In this document: positions 46,324-56,100 of the stretch, piece after piece
How positions within the stretch are numbered: the stretch's first letter is position 1
Layout: each line of letters starts with the position of its first letter
Source: Helicobacteraceae bacterium
GTDB taxonomy: Bacteria; Campylobacterota; Campylobacteria; Campylobacterales; Sulfurimonadaceae
Assembly (NCBI GenBank): GCA_021163845.1
Contig: JAGGTH010000033.1
Location: 30,505-94,504, forward strand
Reading direction: 5' to 3'
DNA: 64,000 nucleotides
Program-made: the position numbers and the translations under genes
Notes under the pieces: model-generated
Told to the model about the DNA's origin: nothing
Database searches by the model: none
Seen by the model: the letters and a program-made list of their open reading frames with translations, nothing else

Positions 46324-46863
46324 TTAGATCCCTTGAACATAGCCTGTTTCAGGGTGGATTGTGATGTTAAAGTCCACTCCACCATCTGCAACTGTGATAA
46401 CACAATTGTTTTGGAGAAGCTTGCCTGCCACGTAAGGTACGTTGTCAAGACTAAGATCCCCTGCCATAGGACGCCCAAGGTGGTCAAAACTGATGATTTG
46501 ATTAGCAGCACAGCTACCAGTAAACGTTAACGTTACACCGTAGTCATTATTAAGATTGATATTTTGTAAAAATGCTGAACTATTTTGAGGATTTGTCGCA
46601 AATGCAACACTATTATCGCTAACTACAGAATAACCATTGGTATTTAAACGGATCTGCCATCTATTTCGGAACCAAGTAGGATTGGTAGCATCATACTTAT
46701 CATCTACCATCGCTAAATGCTGTGTATAACGGATATGAGATTGCAACTGTATCGTCGCTTCTGCGACATTATCTCTATCCATTCTTGGAATGATTGCAGC
46801 AGCTAAAACTCCAATGACGACGATAACAAACACGAGTTCTAGCATGGTAAATGCTTTTTTCAT
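46324..46863 (-). CDS. Type II secretion / type IV pilus-like pseudopilin
   Basis: This 179-residue protein starts MKKAFTMLELVFVIVVIGVLAAAIIP, a class III prepilin leader with cleavage before FTMLE and the conserved Glu at +5. The residue before the cut is Ala rather than the common Gly. A soluble domain with two Cys pairs follows. It could be a minor pilin or a GspH-like pseudopilin. It lies downstream of tonB on the same strand but is separated by 25 bases. PilT is encoded 10 kb away. Confidence 0.8.
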   Translation of the reverse strand: MKKAFTMLELVFVIVVIGVLAAAIIPRMDRDNVAEATIQLQSHIRYTQHLAMVDDKYDATNPTWFRNRWQIRLNTNGYSVVSDNSVAFATNPQNSSAFLQNINLNNDYGVTLTFTGSCAANQIISFDHLGRPMAGDLSLDNVPYVAGKLLQNNCVITVADGGVDFNITIHPETGYVQGI

Positions 46864-46888
46864 TTTTACCTCTTAAAAACTTTGAGTG

Positions 46889-47623
46889 TTATATTATATC
46901 ATAGACCAGTTTTATTTTGAACTCTTTAGGGAATGTGAAAAGTTTATTGTCTACATCCATAGGGAAACTTTTTTGTATAGCCTCTATCGCTGAGTTTTCA
47001 AAAAGTGTTTTTCCTGAAATATAGCGTATATCTTTGACATGACCATTTTCTAGGAGGTAAAACTGCATCTCGATAGAGCCTTCTATTCCTCTTCTTCTTG
47101 CAGTCATTGGGTAGGATTTGTTTTTGTTGATGCGATCACGTAACTCTTGAACAAAGAGATTTTGTTTTGCTTCACGCTCTTGTTTTGCTACAAGTAATAA
47201 CTCTGCTTCTTTTTGTTTACGTCTCTCAAGAGCTTGGATCTCTTCTTGTAGTTTTTCTTGTGTTTGCATCTCCTCTTTTATTACCTCTTTTTCAAGCACT
47301 GGTTCTTGTTCGAGAACTTTCTCTACGGTCTGTGGAGGGAGTGGAAGTGCTTGTTTTTTCTTTACTAGTGGCTTTTGAAGTACTGGTTTTTGTTCTGTAG
47401 GCTTTTTTTGCACTTTTTGTTTTGGTAAAGGTTTTGGTTCTTGAAAGGTCAGAGTTGAAAGAGAGATCCTTGAGAGCTCCTCTTTTTGGGTTTTAAATGG
47501 CTCCTCTTTAGTAAGAAGAAAAAAATAGAGCAGACCAAGCAAAAGAAAATACAATAAAGAGCTCAATAAAAAAGAGCTAATATATCTCTGTTTTGTATTT
47601 TCAAAGTTTGCGAGTTGTATCAT
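46889..47623 (-). CDS. tonB: TonB family energy-transducing protein
   Basis: This 244-residue protein has one N-terminal membrane segment (about 17-37), a Pro/Lys/Glu-rich and coiled periplasmic span (about 50-150) and a C-terminal TonB domain with YPMTARRRGIEGSIEMQFYL. It links the proton motive force to an outer-membrane receptor. The gene follows the polyferredoxin gene by three bases, in turn linked to a TonB-dependent receptor, so it probably serves that receptor. No exbB or exbD lie next to it. Confidence 0.85.
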   Translation of the reverse strand: MIQLANFENTKQRYISSFLLSSLLYFLLLGLLYFFLLTKEEPFKTQKEELSRISLSTLTFQEPKPLPKQKVQKKPTEQKPVLQKPLVKKKQALPLPPQTVEKVLEQEPVLEKEVIKEEMQTQEKLQEEIQALERRKQKEAELLLVAKQEREAKQNLFVQELRDRINKNKSYPMTARRRGIEGSIEMQFYLLENGHVKDIRYISGKTLFENSAIEAIQKSFPMDVDNKLFTFPKEFKIKLVYDII

Positions 47624-47626
47624 CTT

Positions 47627-49066
47627 TTAGCCTCTTGCTTGACTTTGATGTGTATGGCTTGAGTGTTTGTGCATACCAGAGCCATTGTGTTGCGTTTTAG
47701 CAATATAAAATCTTGAGAGATTCAGAGCAAGGTAAAAAATGATCAGTAAAGAAGCAAAGAAAAACGCAATTGTTTTTGCGCTCTTACTTGCATCAAAAAG
47801 ATTGACACGCTTATACATGATCAAAAATGCCCAGAAAGCTGCAAGGTATTTGAAGATATCAAAGATCGCTAGCCATCCATCTTTTCTAGATGCGAGGTTT
47901 TGTACTTGTGCTACATCCAAAGAGAAGCCATAGATAAAACCATTGGCAATATCGGCATAGGTATGTGTAAAGAAGCTATGCATAAGATGTGTGAGCCCAC
48001 CAATGATAAAGAGCGGAGCAAAAGCGTAGCCTAGGGTATAAAATGTTTTGCTAAACTCCACTTTGAGTGTTTTTGAAGCGACATACATCCCAAGATATAC
48101 GAGAAAAAGGGTAATAACCACTGCATATAAAAAAGCAAAGAGTCCAATACTATCCACTGCTCCAAAGTTGAAAATGTTTTCAAAGTATGCTGCTGTTTGC
48201 ACCCAAGGCATCGTTTCAGCCACTGGACTTCGTCCAAGACCATGATGAAAATTCATAGTGATAGTGATAGCAGCTGTGATGAGGATATAGGTCCAAACTT
48301 CTATCTTGTCGATCTTAAACTTTTTATAAAGGGATGTAGAGGGTTTGACAAGTTTAAAACTGATCGCATCACAAGCACTTGCACAGTCCATACAAAGGCT
48401 ACAGTCTTGCATAGAATTTTTATTATTGAATGTAAAAGGTTTGAGATTATACGAACACGCCGAAGCACATTCAAATGTCTTACACTCGCTACAATCCTCT
48501 TTATAGCTTCCAAGCCATGTAGAAGAGACTCTGTGATACGCTTTAGTAACACTTCCGATCGGGCAGATATATTTACAATAGCTCATATCTTTGTAGAGAT
48601 AAAAAAGGAGAAATGCCACAGCTGTGATAGCTGTAAATAAAATGGCTGTGACAAGTGGAGCACGATAGAAACCAGGGAGTGAGTAGCTTACAGCCCACCA
48701 ACCAATGATGAGAAGCATAAGCCCCCACCAAGGGTTTTTCAGCCATGACGGCATCTCTTTGTTCAAACCAAATTTTGTGATATGTTTTCCTACAAAACCA
48801 TGGGGGCAGATACCACAAAAGATACGTCCAAATGTTGCGAGTGTGACCACCATAAAAAGAGACCAAAAAAGCCCCCAAAAGAGTTCTTTTGTAAAGGTGT
48901 TCTCCTTGCTTGGTTCTACGAATCCAAAATAGATACCATAGGCAAAGAGCCCTAAAACAAGGAAACGAATAAGCATAATGAAGTATTTATTGCTAAAGAT
49001 AAAACCTAAAATCGGCATCCCAAATATATCGTTGCGATCTCTTTTTTCTTTTGTCTCTATCATCAT
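47627..49066 (-). CDS. Membrane-bound polyferredoxin (NapH/CcoG-like)
   Basis: This 479-residue inner-membrane protein has about eight hydrophobic segments. It carries CGICPHG and CKYICPIG motifs and two 4Fe-4S clusters in a loop (CSECKTFECASAC and CSLCMDCASAC). The C-terminus is His-rich (HNGSGMHKHSSHTHQ). Family members pass electrons across the membrane or handle metals. Position between a TonB receptor and tonB points to reduction of imported metal or cofactor, but this is inference. Its stop precedes tonB by three bases. Confidence 0.8.
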   Translation of the reverse strand: MMIETKEKRDRNDIFGMPILGFIFSNKYFIMLIRFLVLGLFAYGIYFGFVEPSKENTFTKELFWGLFWSLFMVVTLATFGRIFCGICPHGFVGKHITKFGLNKEMPSWLKNPWWGLMLLIIGWWAVSYSLPGFYRAPLVTAILFTAITAVAFLLFYLYKDMSYCKYICPIGSVTKAYHRVSSTWLGSYKEDCSECKTFECASACSYNLKPFTFNNKNSMQDCSLCMDCASACDAISFKLVKPSTSLYKKFKIDKIEVWTYILITAAITITMNFHHGLGRSPVAETMPWVQTAAYFENIFNFGAVDSIGLFAFLYAVVITLFLVYLGMYVASKTLKVEFSKTFYTLGYAFAPLFIIGGLTHLMHSFFTHTYADIANGFIYGFSLDVAQVQNLASRKDGWLAIFDIFKYLAAFWAFLIMYKRVNLFDASKSAKTIAFFFASLLIIFYLALNLSRFYIAKTQHNGSGMHKHSSHTHQSQARG

Positions 49067-49073
49067 TTGTCCT

Positions 49074-51257
49074 TTAAAATTTTACACTCATACCAGCACG
49101 GTAGACTCTTCCTTGATTGACTGTTATAGAGAGATCCTCTGCATCGAATACTCCATCTTCATTTCTATCTCCACTGGATCGTGCTGTTTGATAATAGTCC
49201 TTATCAAATAGATTATCAATCCTTGCAAAAACTTCAAAGGTCGTATCTGCAAATTTCTTCTTATAGCTTGATGTAAGGTTATAAACTGCATGAGAAGGGA
49301 TTCTAATACGATTTAAATCATCTGCAAAATAGTTCGATTTAAAACTCATCTCAGCACCTACTTTGAGCCATGTACTTGGGATGTATTCAAAGATTGTATT
49401 GAGTTGATGCTTGGAGGTTCTTGGAATGGTGTTGTCTGTAACATTGAAAAAAGTCACAACACTTGTTCTCGGATTACCATCGAGATCGATGCCAAATGAA
49501 TCGTATTTTGTATAATAGGCATCAAGGTAGGTATAAGCAAGATTAAAGAAAATCTCTTGTGTCGCTTTTCCGTTGACAGAGAGCTCTAAACCTCTATGTT
49601 TTGCTCCGCCAATGTTTGCCCACATATCTGTTGTATCTGTATCTCCATAGTTTCCAGAACTCTTCATAATAAAATCTTTTCTATCGATTTGAAAGAGAGC
49701 GACATCGTAGTTGATCTTGCTTTGGATGGTGCGAAAACCTATCTCGTAGTTATGTGATTTTTCTGGTTTTAGATCAGGATTGTTTGCAGTAGAACCCCAG
49801 CTACTGAGATCTCCAGCATAAAGTTGTGTAACTGTTGGTGCACGAAAACCTGTCGAATAGTTTGCATAAAAAGTTGATTTTTCACCTACTTGGTAATTTG
49901 CTCCGATTCTATAAGAATAGACGTTAAACTGATTTTGAAAGCTTTGTCGTTCATAGTCTTTGTAATCAAGCTTGATCTTGTCATAGCGTAAATTCGCCGT
50001 TGCTGTGAGTTTATCTGAAAGCACTTGTTTGTATTCGCCATAGATTGCATAGACGTTTTCATCCGTTGTATCACTACTTTTAAATTCACCCGCTTGATAG
50101 TAGTCTGGTGTGACTGAATAAGATGGATAGTATCTAATGAGTGCTTGATTGACTCTATACTTCACCTCATTTTCATAAGTATTTGCACGTAAGTCTACTC
50201 CTAAAAGTGTTGCAAAACTCTCAAAAGAGGAGCGATATTCACTTTTAATCCCTCTTTGTATTTGAGCATAGTCATTATCATAGACATAATCCTCATCACC
50301 AAGTGTCGCATCTTTAGAACCTGAGGCATCTCGTGTTTGTGGGGATGAGATGAATTGAGTGTCATCTGTATAGAGGTATCCATTGACAAGAAGATTGGAG
50401 TTATTTTCAAAATCTTTTGAGTAAGTGAGAAAAAGTTTGAGAAGCTCTACATCAAACTTTCGTGTATAGTCTCTACTTTGTTGATCCCCTGTATAGATGG
50501 ACTCTGGATTGATTTGGGCTTGTGTTTCTCCACCTACTGTGCCGTGAGAATCTTTTTCTCTTTGAGAATATTCCATTCCAAAAGTGATATCGGATGTATC
50601 ATCAAGATAGTACTGTAATTTTCCATTTAAATACTTTGCATCATAATCAGAGTTTTCCCAGTAGCCATCAGCACCTCTTTGGCTCGCTTGAATATGAAAA
50701 CTTAAATCCCCATTTGCATACCCTGTGCGTGCGAGAAGTTTTTTGTATCCATAGCTCCCAGCTTCAGCAGTGGCAAAGTTATGGTTATACTTTGCCCCTT
50801 TTTTTGTTGTGATGATGATAGCTCCAGAGAGTGCATCATCTCCAAAGAGATAGGATGCTCCCCCTTTGATCACTTTGACATTTTCTATATTATCAAGGTC
50901 TATATTGACAGAACCTGTACGTTCAAATACAGGTACCCCATCGATAACGATAGCGACTCCTGGTTTTTCACCCATATACATCTGGTTTTCAACCCCACGT
51001 AAGTGTATCTTGAGGGAGTCTCCTGTACTTGTTGTCGTTGTTATACCTGGGATAGATTGAAGTACTTGTTGCAGGTTTTCGACATGGCTATCATCTACTC
51101 TTTCTCCAGAAATTGTAGAAGTATTTGAAACTTCACTCATCTTTGTTTCAAATTTGTCATCGATCGTAGAAGATTCAACGTGGATAAGTCCGAGGTCTGT
51201 TGCTCCCAACTGAAGAGCAGAAGCACAAAGTGCTGATAAAAAAATCTTATGTTTCAT
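49074..51257 (-). CDS. TonB-dependent outer-membrane receptor
   Basis: This 727-residue protein has a signal peptide (about 1-19), a plug domain with VLQSIPGITTTTSTGDSLKIHLRGVENQ and VIDGVPVFERTGS (about 60-165) and a 22-strand barrel ending in YRAGMSVKF. Near the end, a DRNEDGVFDAED loop resembles a calcium-binding motif. The ligand is not evident; iron chelate, heme, cobalamin or a sulfur or organic ligand all remain open. The promoter has an OmpR-type direct repeat, and the response regulator gene lies directly upstream on the same strand. Confidence 0.88.
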   Translation of the reverse strand: MKHKIFLSALCASALQLGATDLGLIHVESSTIDDKFETKMSEVSNTSTISGERVDDSHVENLQQVLQSIPGITTTTSTGDSLKIHLRGVENQMYMGEKPGVAIVIDGVPVFERTGSVNIDLDNIENVKVIKGGASYLFGDDALSGAIIITTKKGAKYNHNFATAEAGSYGYKKLLARTGYANGDLSFHIQASQRGADGYWENSDYDAKYLNGKLQYYLDDTSDITFGMEYSQREKDSHGTVGGETQAQINPESIYTGDQQSRDYTRKFDVELLKLFLTYSKDFENNSNLLVNGYLYTDDTQFISSPQTRDASGSKDATLGDEDYVYDNDYAQIQRGIKSEYRSSFESFATLLGVDLRANTYENEVKYRVNQALIRYYPSYSVTPDYYQAGEFKSSDTTDENVYAIYGEYKQVLSDKLTATANLRYDKIKLDYKDYERQSFQNQFNVYSYRIGANYQVGEKSTFYANYSTGFRAPTVTQLYAGDLSSWGSTANNPDLKPEKSHNYEIGFRTIQSKINYDVALFQIDRKDFIMKSSGNYGDTDTTDMWANIGGAKHRGLELSVNGKATQEIFFNLAYTYLDAYYTKYDSFGIDLDGNPRTSVVTFFNVTDNTIPRTSKHQLNTIFEYIPSTWLKVGAEMSFKSNYFADDLNRIRIPSHAVYNLTSSYKKKFADTTFEVFARIDNLFDKDYYQTARSSGDRNEDGVFDAEDLSITVNQGRVYRAGMSVKF

Positions 51258-51285
51258 ATAACTTCCCTATAAGAATATTAGGAGA

Positions 51286-51316
51286 AGTATAATTTGAAAG
51301 TGTTACATTTGTGTTA
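51286..51316 (-). promoter_or_regulatory. Receptor promoter with 11-bp-spaced direct repeat
   Basis: On the minus strand TAACAC occurs twice, at 51316-51311 and 51305-51300, exactly 11 bases apart. The -10 (TATACT, 51291-51286) follows and the repeats fall on the expected -35. This is the usual layout for activation by an OmpR/PhoB-type regulator, one of which is encoded immediately upstream. Confidence 0.6.
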
Positions 51317-51348
51317 ATTTTTTACTTTTATAATTTTTTTATTTTGAA

Positions 51349-52026
51349 CTAGTTTCTTTTTGTAATGAGTTTATAGCCTACGCTGTGAATAGTTTGGATG
51401 AAGTCTTGGTTCACTTTTTTTCGTAATCTAAAAATGAGGTTTTTGATAGCTGAATCACTCATGATCGTTTGTTCCCACACATCATTTTGTATCATATCGT
51501 TTGAGACGATCTGCTGTGGATATTTCAGTAAGAGTTCTATAAAAAGCATCTCTTTTTTTGTAAGTGCAATTGTTTGTGTTTCTAATAAAAGCTTTTTGTT
51601 CTTGTGATCGTACAGAAGATTAGGAGATATTTGAACAGAGGAGAGCTCTTTGAAATGTTGGCTTATCTTTTTTAAAAGTGAAAGAAAGTTTTCATAGTTG
51701 ATAGGTTTTACTTCATAAGAGAGGATCCCAAGAGGGATCGCTTTGAATAAAAACTCCTCTTCTTTATGTGCACTCATAACGATGATAGGTATCTCTTTGT
51801 TGCGACGTCGCACTTGTTGGATAAATTCTAAGCCATTTCCATCTTCTACTTTGATATCTGAGAGGATAAGATCAGGATCTTCTGTCTCAAAAAGATTCAG
51901 GGCATCTTTGAGTGTTTTTGTATGAAGCACTCTACCAAAGTAGAGCTGTAAAAAATCGATAGTATTTTTTGCAAAAGCTTCGTTATCTTCGATAAATAAA
52001 ATACTGAGTGTTTTGAGTCTATGCAT
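51349..52026 (-). CDS. OmpR-family response regulator
   Basis: This 225-residue protein has a receiver (about 1-120, ILFIEDNEAFAKN, with the acceptor Asp in ILSDIKVEDGN) and a winged-helix output domain (about 135-222, ending FIQTIHSVGYKLI). The switch Lys in EVKPINYEN is present. It overlaps the kinase gene by eight bases and lies upstream of the receptor promoter that has a matching repeat. It probably controls the uptake genes. Confidence 0.92.
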   Translation of the reverse strand: MHRLKTLSILFIEDNEAFAKNTIDFLQLYFGRVLHTKTLKDALNLFETEDPDLILSDIKVEDGNGLEFIQQVRRRNKEIPIIVMSAHKEEEFLFKAIPLGILSYEVKPINYENFLSLLKKISQHFKELSSVQISPNLLYDHKNKKLLLETQTIALTKKEMLFIELLLKYPQQIVSNDMIQNDVWEQTIMSDSAIKNLIFRLRKKVNQDFIQTIHSVGYKLITKRN

Positions 52027-53128
52027 CTGTAAAGCCTAATGTGAATTGAGCACCATACATACTATTACTTGCGCGTAAATAAGCATGGTTCTTTTTAGCT
52101 ATATTTTTGGAGAGATAAAGGCCTATGCCACTACTTGAATGGGTACTCATATATTTTTCAAAGATGGCTTCAAAATTATCATTTTCAATTCCCCCTGCAT
52201 TGTCTTCTAAAAGAATTGAATTACCGTTAATATGGCAGGTGATCTTTGGATGTAAGGTTTGTCTCAAACGAAAAATATCACGCATATTGGTCAAAATGGA
52301 GAAAAGAATATGAGCAATTTCATTTTTGTTGGCATGGATAGACTTTTGTGCTGTTGTATGTACCTCTAGTTTTATTGACTCAAACTCAAAGCTAGCATGT
52401 AAAAGAGCAAGTACATCCTCTAAACATTCTGAGAGGTAAAACTCTTGCTCTCTTATTGTGGGCTGATAAAAATCACGAAAAGTTTCTATTGTATTTGACA
52501 TAAATTCTATTTGCGTTTGTGCTTCATGTGTGTAGTGCAGGTACTGCTCTTTGGGGATATCTATGGAGGCTTCAAGTTTTGCGCGTATGATCGTGTTGAT
52601 AGAACCGAGTGAGGCAAGGGGCTGTTTCCATTGGTGGGCGATATGTACCAAAAGTTCTCCAAGAGCGGCTTGTTTGGATTGTTGAAATAAAAGTTGCTCT
52701 TTGAGACGGTTTTTTTCAAGTTCGATGAGAACCTGTTCTTGCAAATCTTTTTGGTACGCTCGAAGCTGTAGATGTGTCGTGACTCTTGCTTTGAGCTCAT
52801 CTGGATTGAACGGTTTGCTGACATAATCAACACCGCCAAGAGCAAATCCTCTTTGAACATCTGTATAGTGGTTTTTTGCACTTAAAAAGATGATGGGTAT
52901 ATCTGCAGTTCTTGGATCTTGCTTGAGTCTTTTGCATACTTCAAAACCATCCATAAGGGGCATCATAATATCAAGCAAGATCAAGTCGATATCTTCGGAT
53001 GTAGCTATATCCAAAGCACTTTGTCCATCAAGTGCTGGGATAAGATCATATTCACAAAGCAGCTCAAGGAGAATATCTATGTTTTGAGCAAGATCATCTA
53101 CGAGTAAAAGAGTACTATTTTTTTTCAT
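52019..53128 (-). CDS. Receiver-histidine kinase hybrid
   Basis: This 369-residue soluble protein has an N-terminal receiver (about 1-125, acceptor Asp in LILLDIMMPLMDG) followed by a histidine kinase core. The H-box is HIAHQWKQPLASLG (about 165), a form common in Campylobacterota, and an ATP-binding domain with DNAGGI and GIGLYLSKNIA follows. It has no membrane segment, so it may take input by phosphotransfer through its receiver from the large sensor encoded upstream, with which it overlaps by 14 bases. Confidence 0.9.
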   Translation of the reverse strand: MKKNSTLLLVDDLAQNIDILLELLCEYDLIPALDGQSALDIATSEDIDLILLDIMMPLMDGFEVCKRLKQDPRTADIPIIFLSAKNHYTDVQRGFALGGVDYVSKPFNPDELKARVTTHLQLRAYQKDLQEQVLIELEKNRLKEQLLFQQSKQAALGELLVHIAHQWKQPLASLGSINTIIRAKLEASIDIPKEQYLHYTHEAQTQIEFMSNTIETFRDFYQPTIREQEFYLSECLEDVLALLHASFEFESIKLEVHTTAQKSIHANKNEIAHILFSILTNMRDIFRLRQTLHPKITCHINGNSILLEDNAGGIENDNFEAIFEKYMSTHSSSGIGLYLSKNIAKKNHAYLRASNSMYGAQFTLGFTDA

Positions 53129-56100
53129 CTAAGAGCTCTTTTGCTTTTTGAAATTGGTAACTCATGATGAGGCTTTCGAGTTCTTTAAAGAGGCGTGTAT
53201 CCTCTGGTGTTAGTTGTGTTTGTCTGAGCTGATCCAAAAGAGGATGGCAGAGTTGAGGTCTTCTTTTTTCTATGGCGCTAGAGAGCTGTGCAAAAAGTTT
53301 TTCTACATCCGAAGCGCTGAGCAAAAGTAGATCATTTTGCGCAGAAAATTCCTCTTTTATTTGTTTACTTGCTGCTGTTTGCTCAGGATTTTGTTGTGCA
53401 TCTTGAAGAGGTACTTCAAGAGTAAAAACACTTCCCTTATCTACCTCACTGATCAAAGAGATACTTCCTTGCATCAAAGTGGCTAGCTCTTTAGAGATAG
53501 AAAGCCCTAGTCCTGTTCCCCCATATTTTCGAGTAGTACTTTCATCTGCTTGACTAAAGGGTTCAAAAAGCTTCTCTTGTTGGTCTTTGGAGATGCCGAT
53601 CCCCGTATCCTCGACACTAAAACGAAACATATCATCTGAGATCTTATCAGCACGAAGTATGATCTTTCCTTGGTGTGTAAATTTGAGAGCATTGGATGTA
53701 AGATTTGTAAGTATCTGCATCAGTCTGAGACTATCACCATGCAGATGCAAAGGAAGTGTCTCATCATATATGATCTCAAAGAGGATCCCTTTTTCATCCG
53801 CTTTCATCTTAAACATTGAGTCTAAGTTATAAAAGATATCGAGCAGGTTAAAGTCAATTTCGTTGATCTTGAGTTTTTTTGCTTCTATTTTTGAAAAATC
53901 TAAGACATCGTCGATAAGCGTGAGAAGATTGTAGGATGCTTTTTCTATTTTTTTGAGATAGTTTTTTTGTGCATCATCGAGCTGTGTCCCTTTCATAAAA
54001 TGGATCATCCCAAGGACAGCATTCATCGGAGTACGGATCTCATGGGACATATTTGCTAAGAAGTTTGATTTGGCGCGTGTCGCTTCATCTGCAACCTTTC
54101 TTGCACGTGTGAGTTCTTTGTTAAGATGAGAAAGTCGGCGATTCCAAAAAAATACTGCTAATAGAATAAGAAAGGAGGTAAATACTACTTTCCAAACCAA
54201 AGTATAATCGATTCCTTGATCGTATTTGATAGCGATCCATTTATTAAAGATACTCTTTTTTTCCTCTTGGCTTATGTGATCGATCGCTTTATTGAAGATA
54301 TCTTTGAGTAAAGGTTCATCATCACGTACACCCACAGAGAGTTTCCACTCTTCCTCAAATTTTCCTGTCACTTTGAGATCTGCATAAAACTCTTGTTGAA
54401 AGAGCATAGCAATGTTGTAAAGTGTTCCGGCATAGCCATAAAGTTCTTTATTTTGTACTTTGCGAAGGCCATCTTGCATATCTTTGACGTCTACAATAGT
54501 GAAGTTTTTGTACTTTTTGCGAAAGAGTTCATTAAAAGCATGGTCTTTTGTGATCCCTATTTTTTTCCCCTCAAGTTTTGAGATATCTTCAATAAATGTT
54601 ACATCCGCTTTGGTGACGATCACCAAGGGAGCCGAGATGTAAGGTGTGCTAAAGTCAAGATATTTATCTCTTTTGGGTGTTTTCATAGCCAGTGGAAGAA
54701 TGTCACACTTTTTTTCTTTGATAAAGGCGAGTGATTCAGACCAGTTTTTCGTAGGAACGAGACGCATTGTGATCCCAAGGTTTTTTTCAAAAAGCTTAAA
54801 ATAGTCCGCACTTAGACCTACATGCTTAGCATCTTGAAAACCTTCGAATGGAAGCCAATTTGGATCAACACAATACTTGATCTCTTTTTTTTCGAGTAAA
54901 TAATCTAGCTCTTTTGGTAAAAGATTAATCCCATTTTTATGAAAAGAGAACCACTTTTCTTTGAGTTTGATCCTCTCTTTTGCATCGATCTCATTAATGA
55001 TGGTATTGAAGATATCTCTAAGCTCTTGGGAATCTGTCTCAAAAGCGATATCAAAATATTTTCCAAGGCTAAATTGCACCTGTATCATTTCATCCAGGGC
55101 GATTCTCTTTGCAAGATAAAGACTACTCTCATCGATAAGGGCTGCATCGGCACGATTGGATGTAAGCATCTCCAAAAGCTCTTGTGTGGTATCGGCGTAA
55201 AGAATTTCCAGACCGATGATATCATTTTGTAAAAGCATCTTTTCAAAACAGAGATTCCCCCTTCGAATAAGCACTTTTTTCGAGGCAAGATCTTGTATGT
55301 TTTGGATATTTTTAGGATTATCATTTTTTGTAATAAGTAGAGGCATAAACTTTAAAAGAGCATCTGATTGATGCATAATTTCTGGCTTAGAAGGGTGAAA
55401 GCTTTTTTTGACTTTTGCATCGCTGGGTGATCGTGAAGCATCAATGACAAACTCAATACCTGTCATCTGTTCCATTTTTTTGAGAAGTTCAGGGATATAT
55501 CCGCTATAGCTTTCATCTTTGTTCTTGATAAAAAATGGTTCACTATCCTCTTCATAGGCAATAGAGATCTTTTTATATTTGCTAAGAAACTCTTTTTGCT
55601 CTCTTGTAAAAGAAACCGATGGGATATTTCTCTCATCGATCATATAGCCAGATATCAGCTCTTCGAGCTTGATATCTTTTTTGATGAGCCCTAGTTTTTC
55701 ATACATCCCAACATTGAGTTTGATAAGTTCAGGTGCGATCGCACCGATCTGGAAAATAGATCGTTTGAAGATATCATCTGTCTTTTGTGCCTCATAAAGA
55801 AGTGCACCTTTTGATTTCTTTTGTGTGTATTTCTCATAGATGAGATCGACGATCTCCTCTTTGTTCTCGAGTGCATACTTCCAGCCTTTGTTTGTAGCTT
55901 CGACAAACTCTTTGACCATTTTGCTATCATTATTCAATACCTCTTCAGAAGTGAAAAGTTCTAGATCATAAGAGAAGATACCGAAATTTGCTGGGTTGAG
56001 GATATTGTATTTTATCCCAATTTTGTCAAGGTAGTAGGGTTGGTTTGTTATGAAAATACTCATCGCATCGATCTCACCGTTGACAAACTTGTCGATCTTA

